Positions 29,904 to 36,120 of a DNA stretch of 36,120 bases are shown one piece after another. The notes under the pieces were generated by a model that saw only the letters and a program-made list of their open reading frames with translations, was not told where the DNA came from and did not search any database. Origin of the DNA: Beroe ovata. Taxonomy: Eukaryota; Ctenophora; Nuda; Beroida; Beroidae. The translations under genes were made by a program, and so were the position numbers. How positions within the stretch are numbered: position 1 is the first letter of the stretch; every line of letters begins with the position of its first letter. The stretch is taken from the NCBI GenBank assembly GCA_946803715.1, contig CAMPET010000163.1:6916-43035 (forward strand). Reading direction: 5' to 3'.

Positions 29904-30192
29904 TCAACAGATGAGCAAAAGTGCTGTCTCTGTGAGCTTCAAGCTTTACAGCCAAAACTTTATACTTTGTTCAAGAATTTGGCTGGGGTTCCTCAAATTT
30001 GATTGTAATAAGTAGTGTTGATAAGTTTAAAATGGATACAGGATAGTTGTGCTTCAGATGATTGAACATTGTAGACAGTGATACAAAGTCAATTGAATCA
30101 AACCCACACACTTTTACACCACAAATCTACTGACAGTTTCAAGACATTATAGTATCTTCTTCAGGATCTCCACAAAGTGTGGCCCTCACTTC

Positions 30193-30227
30193 TCAAATTT
30201 GATTGTAATATTTAGTGTTGATAAGTT
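30193..30227. repeat. Third copy of the terminal-inverted-repeat tip
   Basis: The sequence from CTCAAATTTGATTGTAAT to GTGTTGATAAGTT repeats the tip at 29993-30027 in the same orientation 200 bp further right, with AAG changed to TTT in the middle. It may be a second insertion or part of a duplicated end. Confidence 0.7.
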
Positions 30228-30737
30228 GGATATGAAAGTAGTGCATTGATACATTTTGCCATGCCTCTCCAATATTATTGGAGTCCAATAACATCCACCT
30301 CCTTACCAGACAGAGATCAGTCAAATGTTCTATTAATATCAGTTGTCATGGTGTTTGGCATTTCTGTCCTGCACCCTTGAAAAGCAGCCATCCACTTCTT
30401 TGATATGATGAATGCTTTTGATAAGGGACATCCACTTCTAGTCATAGCATTTATGGCAAAATTTTTTGAATGAAAAAGCAAAAGTGAACATCTGGTCTCT
30501 AGACCCAAGCTTCCTATAGATTGCCAGGATTTAATTGTTCTGTTATAGTGAATTGAATGAGTGTTGCTGATAATTGTTTATTAGTATATTAACTTCCCCT
30601 TTTTTGTCCTTTTGGTGTTAGCTGTTGTGGTTTTTCACCTTAAGCCGATAAAAGTGGTACTCCCCAATGGGTATTTCAAACCTTCCTGGGCAGTTTAAAA
30701 ATTGGTTACTTGATTTATACTATTCCCCAGAGATACC
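30228..30737. other. Upstream region of cyclin B; nothing named
   Basis: A 17-bp palindrome (CTCCAATATTATTGGAG) lies near 30268-30284. A 63-codon minus-strand ORF has no recognisable domain. A 3' splice-site-like ATTCCCCAG ends at 30730, seven bases before the cyclin start. Confidence 0.5.
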
Positions 30738-32517
30738 ATGGCTACTTCTCGATTTGGTGACAGGAATCTTGCTCGTCCAGCCATGAGGAGAAATCCAATA
30801 GAGTGCAAGAACACCAACAGAGGTCTGTATACTCTTGAGTAAGTCGATTCATTGTTCGTGAAGATAGTGAATGCTTGAATATCCTTTTCCTTGTAGAGAA
30901 CAATCTCAAGCCAGCATTGAAGCCACTAACTACTAACACTCTGATGACTAACAAAGCTTATGATTTGAGAGTGAGAAAAGTTGCTGCACTGAAACCTTCT
31001 GCTGTTTCCAATGTGCCATTGTCTACAAAAGACTCAGATGAAAAGAAGACAGTAAGCATTAGTATGAAGATTGAAGATTTCTTTATGAATAAGTGCAGCG
31101 ACATTTTGATCTCAGTTCTGCCTGAATTTATGTCCAATTCAATTCAGAAGGAAAGTGAAGCAGTAGAGAGCTTAGCAACGAAATTGAACAACATATCAGT
31201 AGAAGACATTGATGAAGAAGATAAGGAAAATCCTTTGCTGTGCAGCGAGTACATCAATGAGATTTATGGCTACATGAGGCTAATGGAAGTGTCATATCAG
31301 GTAGAATAAAGTACTCACTGTATCTCTTGTGTCATTTTTCGTCATGACTTTATGGTCTTAATTTTTACTAATTGCCCAGGTTGATCCAGACTATATGTCC
31401 CAAAAAACTGATATAAAAGAGAGGATGCGAGCAATCCTAGTTGATTGGCTCATACAAGTCCATTTAAAGTTCAAACTTCTTCAAGAAACGCTTTATCTGA
31501 CCATAGCAATTCTTGACAGATATCTCTCAATTACAGACATCAAAAAAGGTGATCTGCTGTTACCCAACTAACTGATTCCATGTCGTTTTTCGGCTGTCTT
31601 TCTATGTTCTTAAATCTTTCTTACAACAGACAAGCTGCAACTTGTTGGAGTCACAAGCATGCTCATAGCAAGCAAGTTCGAGGAAATATACGCCCCTGAG
31701 GTCAATGACTTCGTCTTCATCACAGACAACGCTTACAAAGCAGATCAGATTCTAGCGATGGAGGTATGTATTATATGTGAGAATAAATAGCAAAATGTAC
31801 ATGATATATCCCTTATTAATCCAATGTTTATTGCAATCTTACCCCCGGACTTTCCCAGATCGACATCCTGAACACCCTGCAGTTTAACATAAACCACCCG
31901 CTGTCACTTCACTTCCTGCGGAGGAATAGTAAGGCTGGGAACGCCGACGGAAAAGTCCACACTTTGGGAAAATACCTACTTGAACTTTGCCTGCCACACA
32001 TGTGTAAGTCCCCCGACTTGTATCTCATATCACTGACCCTGTTAATTTCCCCCGCTCTTATTATCATCACTGTTCTCCTCTCTACAGCAATGCTCAAGTT
32101 CAAGCCAAGTGAGCTGGCAGCAGGTGCATTCCTCGTCGCACAACACGTCCTCTTGCCCGACGATATCTGGGGACGTACTCTGTCACACTACAGTGGATAC
32201 ACAAGACAAGCTGCCCTCGTGCCAGCTAAAGCCATCGCTGAGGTTGTTAACATAACATTGGTATTGCGGGTATTGCGGGTATTGACTGCCGTAAACCTGG
32301 GAGGAAATAAATCGAATGAAAACTTCCTCAGCCATGGCAAAATGTACACTTATCACAGCCTGGTCCGTTTCTAATATTGTAATTTCCCCTGCAGTTGGTG
32401 GTAAGGGCCGAGAAGTCGAAGCACCAAGCAGTACGAAACAAGTACAGCTCGTCTAAGTTCATGTCAGTGAGTTCTCTAGACTCTTTAGAGCGAGTACACG
32501 ACATCATTGATGAGTAG
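30738..32517 (+). CDS. B-type cyclin (seven exons)
   Basis: Exons: 30738-30822, 30897-31300, 31380-31548, 31630-31763, 31859-32003, 32088-32242, 32395-32517. The product has 404 residues (vertebrate B cyclins have about 400-430). The region [14 protein letters not shown] and the cyclin signature MRAILVDW (179-186) open the first cyclin box, and [10 protein letters not shown] belongs to the first box. The second box follows, and the tail [11 protein letters not shown] matches the B-type ending. B cyclins activate CDK1 at mitosis. I find no RxxL destruction box in the N-terminal 130 residues; a KEN tripeptide lies at 138-140. The donor at 32243 (GAG|GTTGTT) is poor, and an in-frame alternative donor would lengthen exon 6 slightly. 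Introns are 73-152 bp. Confidence 0.92.
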
Positions 32518-33590
32518 ACGATACGTACTGGATGTGTGTGCGTACGTGTTATATTCCAGACTCAATCAGCATAATAAGAGAGTTGTACATGTGTGGTATA
32601 TACCAAGCGGTGATGGTGTAAAATATGAGATCAGAAATGTGTACAAAGCACTTTTGAATACATCGAATTGAAAAATAGCCGCCCTGTTTATATGAAGTTT
32701 TATTTTTTGACGATCAATCGAAAAGAACCCGTTGTTGTGGGTTTTTAACGTAATACTTTTCTTATTTTCAAGAAATAAGGTTAAAGTTCAGTTTCTTAAC
32801 ATGATTTCTACAAGTAGCTTTTTCGACATAGGAACGTACAGGGGAAGTTTGAATTAGGAAGTAATATGAAGTTAAAACAGGGTGGATAGGCTTTTAATTT
32901 ATTTATATCTAGATAAATATCAAATAAATTTTCGATAATTATGACCGATAACTGACCAATTACGACATTTTTATTCGGATGAATACAATAACCAAATGTG
33001 TGACGACTTAATTCAATTTTAATGGGGATTTCTACCCCTTCATAATGTGTATGATTTATCTCAATCAAATAACCCATCAATAATGAGCATGCTCTTACTT
33101 CTTGCTCGTTGTTATGATTGATAATTTACTGATCAACGTCAATAATATGAATATTATTTTTGCTAACTCAGAAATATTTAAAATATTATATTAACTTAAA
33201 GGTATCACGAGTAGTTACGGTGTATGTTAATTATCATTTACGTTTAGTAGACGAAAAAAAGAGGTACTGTTCATTCAGTTTGTTGATAAGGTTTGTTCAG
33301 TTATTACGCACTACGAAGTTAGTTCATGGTTCAGTGATTGTGAACTATCTTTTGATGTAACAGATATATCTACATTCTACAGATCTATAGTTCAAATAAA
33401 ATGAGTTTAGCTCAACTATTAGTTTCGTTTCATGTACATCATTTGTCAATATTATATTTGACTACTTGAATCACTATTAATATGCGTTTTTGTTTACTGG
33501 TTCTGATTTTTTAATCATGATTTTGAATTCGAACTGTGTCAATGTAATCTTGAACACTATTCTAACGTGAACTATTCCCAATAGTCAGAG
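32518..33590. other. AT-rich intergenic region
   Basis: 3' flank of cyclin B and 5' flank of CCT4. No ORF of interest and no recognisable element. Confidence 0.6.
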
Positions 33591-35234
33591 ATGGCAACTA
33601 AAGCAGCACCTGCCGCCAAGCCCTCAGCCCCGGCGGCCGCCAAGATTGCCATGGGAGGTGGCAACAAATCAAACAAGAAGCAGTTCAAGGACAAGGAAAA
33701 GCCGACCGACATCAGACTGAGCAACATCGAGGCAGCTAAAGCCGTGGCCGATGCCATAAGAACCAGTCTCGGACCCAAAGGAATGGACAAGATGATCCAG
33801 GGAAAGACTGGAGATGTGACAATCACTAACGACGGAGCGACAATCCTCAAGGAGATGCAAGTGTTTCATCCAGCTGCTAGGATGCTGGTGGAACTCAGCA
33901 AGGCTCAGGACATTGAGGCTGGAGATGGAACTACGTCTGTCGTTGTCATCTGTGGAGCTCTCCTGGAGGCCGCCAAGAAGCTTCTCCAGAGAGGTATACA
34001 TCCCACAACCATCTCTGAGGCTTTCCAGGTGGCCCAGACCAAGGCTGTCGAGATCCTGACATCCATTTCCCAGCCCATCAAGCTGAGTGACGGAGAATCC
34101 CTGATTAAGATGGCCTCAACTTCATTGAACTCCAAAGTTGTGTCCCAGTACTCAAGTCTCCTGGCTCCTCTTTCAGTGGACGCAATCATGGAGATCATTG
34201 ACCCTGCCACTGCTGAAAATGTCAACCTCAATGACATCAAGGTGGTGGCCAAAGTTGGAGGTACAGTAGAGGACACCCGTCTGGTGAAGGGTATTGTGCT
34301 GACTCAGAAGGCACAAGCCACCGGAGTTCACAGAGTGGAGCGAGCTAAGGTTGCCCTGATCCAGTTCTGCCTGTCTCCTCCCAAGAGTGACATGGACAGT
34401 CAGGTTGTTATCTCCGATTACACACAGATGGACCGAATTCTGAGGGAGGAGCGAGCGTACATCCTTGACTTGTGTAAGAAGATCAAGAAGAGTGGTGCCA
34501 ATGTGTTGCTGATCCAGAAATCCATCCTCAGAGATGCGCTCAACGACATGGCTCTGCACTTCCTCACCAAGATGAAGGTTCTCGTGGTAAAGGACATTGA
34601 GAGAGATGAGATTGACTTCGTGAGCAGGACCCTGGGCTGTCGTCCCATCGCCAGTGCCGATCACATGTTGCCCGAGCATCTCGGCATTGCTGACTTGGTT
34701 GAGGAGATCAACATTGGTGGTGGTAACAAAGTGGTGACAATAACCGGGTGCCAAAGTGTTGCCAAGACTTGCTCTATCCTGGTGCAGGGAAGTAACAAGC
34801 TCATTGCTGAGGAGGCAGAGAGGTCTATTCACGATGCTCTCTGTGTTGTCAGATCTCTGGTGAAGAACAAGAACATGATTGCTGGAGGCGGAGCCCCCGA
34901 AACTGAGCTGAGTATCAAGCTGGCGCACTATGCGGCTACCCTGGGTGGTGTGGAGTCACACTGCATCAAGGCGTTTGCCGAGGCCCTAGAAATCATCCCG
35001 TTCACCCTGGCGGAGAATGCCGGGCTCCCGCCCATTGAAATGGTAACGGAGTTGCGAAACCGCCACGCCGAAGGCGAAGCAATGGCGGGGATCAACGTGA
35101 AGAAGTGCTGCATCACCAACATCACGGAGGAGAATGTGCTGCAGCCACTGCTGGTGTCAGTGAGTGCTATTACCCTGGCTAGTGAAACTGTGCGGAGCAT
35201 CCTCAAGATTGATGATATAGTCAACACTCGCTAA
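33591..35234 (+). CDS. CCT4: T-complex protein 1 subunit delta (CCT4), intronless
   Basis: A complete 547-residue group II chaperonin subunit, slightly longer than the usual about 540. The Ala/Pro/Lys-rich N-terminus precedes the delta-type start ([20 protein letters not shown]). ATP-site motifs are all present: [23 protein letters not shown] (Asp112) and GGGAPE (432-437), together with the HDALCVVR segment. CCT4 is one of eight subunits of the cytosolic TRiC ring that folds actin, tubulin and other proteins. The coding region has no intron, while the adjacent cyclin gene has six. There is no poly(A) remnant or target duplication that would mark it as a recent retrocopy, and the frame is fully intact. 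An acceptor-like AGTCAG lies directly before the ATG. Confidence 0.97.
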   Translation: MATKAAPAAKPSAPAAAKIAMGGGNKSNKKQFKDKEKPTDIRLSNIEAAKAVADAIRTSLGPKGMDKMIQGKTGDVTITNDGATILKEMQVFHPAARMLVELSKAQDIEAGDGTTSVVVICGALLEAAKKLLQRGIHPTTISEAFQVAQTKAVEILTSISQPIKLSDGESLIKMASTSLNSKVVSQYSSLLAPLSVDAIMEIIDPATAENVNLNDIKVVAKVGGTVEDTRLVKGIVLTQKAQATGVHRVERAKVALIQFCLSPPKSDMDSQVVISDYTQMDRILREERAYILDLCKKIKKSGANVLLIQKSILRDALNDMALHFLTKMKVLVVKDIERDEIDFVSRTLGCRPIASADHMLPEHLGIADLVEEINIGGGNKVVTITGCQSVAKTCSILVQGSNKLIAEEAERSIHDALCVVRSLVKNKNMIAGGGAPETELSIKLAHYAATLGGVESHCIKAFAEALEIIPFTLAENAGLPPIEMVTELRNRHAEGEAMAGINVKKCCITNITEENVLQPLLVSVSAITLASETVRSILKIDDIVNTR

Positions 35235-35473
35235 CTCGCCCAGAACACACGCTCTTCTATTTGATGTTTATTTGTAGCATTCGTTGATGTTGTATAGGAA
35301 ACTTTTTTACTTTATGTAATTCTGTAAGTAATTTCTGTTTTCCTATAACAAAACTTGAAATTGTGATTTAAAATTTGCCACATATAAGGCCTATATAGAT
35401 ATCTTTTGATAGATAACCTTGATTTTATTAATCAAAAGATCAACTTGATTTTATGTTTCACCTCATTTAGGCT

Positions 35474-36120
35474 ATGATAGGATGGTTAGCAGTTTGTTGT
35501 GTACTCGTAGCGACTTCCTACTGCTCACGGTTTGAGACAGACGCAGTGAAAGAAAACCTTGAGCAAGGAAAATCCAAATACCAAGAATATAAAGCTCAAG
35601 CTCAGAATGAAAAGACAGGACCATGTTGGTCAAATGCAATTCAGGTAGATTGCATCGTGACTCATCCTTCCCACCAATATCTGGATTCTGGACATTGTAC
35701 TGGACACAGCAGAACTGACGTCCTGACCAATTCAGGATTTGGAGTCGAGTTGTTCTGATTTGAATGAGGAAAACATGTCTCGACTTGCTTACTCCTTCCT
35801 GACGTGTCATTTGCAGCAACACAAGCGCAAAATACACATCTGTGAGGATTCAGCCACTATCGACAGGTATTGAATCATGCTGACACCACTGCTTATCTGA
35901 TACCACTTTGATAGTTTGATTTTCCTATCCGTGGATAACTTACACTACTTCTCCATACACGGTCTCCGACTCTATGCGTTGACACCACTTCTCACTGACA
36001 CAACTCCGCCTCCTTGAAACAACTCCGCCTCCTTGACACCACTTTGTATCCTTGACACCACTTTGTATCCTTGACACCACTTTGTATCCTTGACACCACT
36101 TTGTATCCTTGACACCACTT
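35474..36120 (+). CDS. 5' part of a small secreted-protein gene, unrecognised (runs off the window)
   Basis: Exon 1 (35474-35644) encodes a signal peptide (MIGWLAVCCVLVATSYC) and then a charged helical stretch (KENLEQGKSKYQEYKAQAQ) ending in a Cys/Trp (GPCWSNAIQ). After a 172-bp GT-AG intron, exon 2 (35817-35866) adds QHKRKIHICEDSATID and ends in phase 2 at a GACAG|GTATTG donor. The next intron holds the TTGACACC repeats and continues past the window. An acceptor-like CTCATTTAG ends three bases before the ATG. No family recognised; the two visible mature Cys could form a disulfide. Confidence 0.55.
35870..36120 (+). repeat. TTGACACCACTT repeat, terminal 19-bp tandem array
   Basis: Degenerate units (GACACCACTT, GACACAACTCCGCC, AAACAACTCCGCC) lead into an exact 19-bp tandem repeat (CTTGACACCACTTTGTATC) of at least four copies that runs off the window. 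It belongs to the same family as the arrays at 21475-22140 and 24062-24406. Confidence 0.9.

Larger units (their letters stand above)
25478..29910 (-). mobile_element. CR1/L2/Jockey-type non-LTR retrotransposon (LINE), nearly full length
   Basis: On the minus strand the order is ORF1 (29903-28566), ORF2 endonuclease (28536-27253), ORF2 reverse transcriptase (27209-25677), a short 3' UTR with a hairpin, then an ATT-type microsatellite (25478-25492 on the plus strand) as 3' terminus. ORF1 and ORF2 are separated by about 30 bp. ORF2 carries one premature stop and one frameshift; otherwise coding capacity is preserved, so the copy is fairly young. The 5' end is not exactly defined; it abuts the right terminal inverted repeat. 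Confidence 0.85.
24409..30027. mobile_element. TA-flanked terminal-inverted-repeat element enclosing a palindrome and a LINE
   Basis: About 115 bp at 24409-24525 and 29915-30027 are inverted copies at roughly 85% identity; both ends read AACTTATCAACACTACTTAT outward-in. The left copy is preceded by TA (24407-24408) and the right copy followed by TA (30028-30029), the duplication typical of Tc1/mariner-type and related insertions. No DNA transposase lies between them. The interior holds a CpG-rich nested palindrome and a minus-strand LINE, which I read as later insertions. The relation of a third end copy at 30193-30227 is unclear. Confidence 0.65.

Noticed and set aside
34173-34928. 251-codon minus-strand ORF
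   Set aside because: Antisense shadow of CCT4, whose ATP-site motifs confirm the plus-strand frame.
1-36120. tRNA, rRNA or other structured RNA genes
   Set aside because: I found no convincing tRNA B-box with a matching A-box, nor any rRNA or snRNA core by eye; a covariance-model scan was not possible.

Overview
The window is nuclear DNA of an animal, most likely a marine invertebrate. The evidence is GT-AG introns (many only 73-160 bp), a B-type cyclin, a CCT chaperonin subunit, a cholinesterase-type esterase, a CR1/L2/Jockey-type LINE and several families of short tandem and inverted repeats. I cannot fix the phylum from sequence alone. Single Ns at 4875, 5118 and 24532 lie in or beside repeats and look like compressed assembly gaps.

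Layout. 1-9312 holds no gene I can support, apart from weak exon-like ORFs near 8.1-8.5 kb; it carries microsatellites, a perfect hairpin at 3472-3508 and a compound minisatellite at 4778-5372. 9313-11934 (+) is a spliced gene that I reconstruct as a divergent SURF4/Erv29-type ER cargo receptor with a six-cysteine PAN/apple domain in its first luminal loop. 13034-15682 (+) is an intronless secreted M1 aminopeptidase. 17786-19471 (+) is an intronless secreted carboxylesterase/cholinesterase-like enzyme. 21311-19752 (-) carries two small genes: a five-exon single-pass membrane protein and a Ser/Pro-rich acidic helical protein. 21.5-30.2 kb is a repeat-dense block: degenerate TTGACACC-type repeats, GGACAC minisatellite with a 786-bp hAT-like MITE, a nested CpG-rich palindrome, and a TA-flanked terminal-inverted-repeat element enclosing an almost intact LINE on the minus strand. 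30738-32517 (+) is a seven-exon cyclin B. 33591-35234 (+) is intronless CCT4. 35474 to the window end (+) is the start of a small secreted-protein gene whose intron runs into a 19-bp tandem repeat.

How the genes relate. Cyclin B and CCT4 are housekeeping genes. The three plus-strand genes between 9.3 and 19.5 kb all belong to the secretory route: a putative cargo receptor followed by two signal-peptide enzymes. A functional link between them is only a guess. At most gene starts a 3' splice-site-like sequence lies 0-35 nt before the ATG, so 5'-UTR introns or spliced-leader trans-splicing should be considered.

The most interesting object is the SURF4-like protein with an inserted PAN/apple domain. 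All its exon junctions keep frame, but the gene model was made by eye and the join between its first two coding exons is the least certain.
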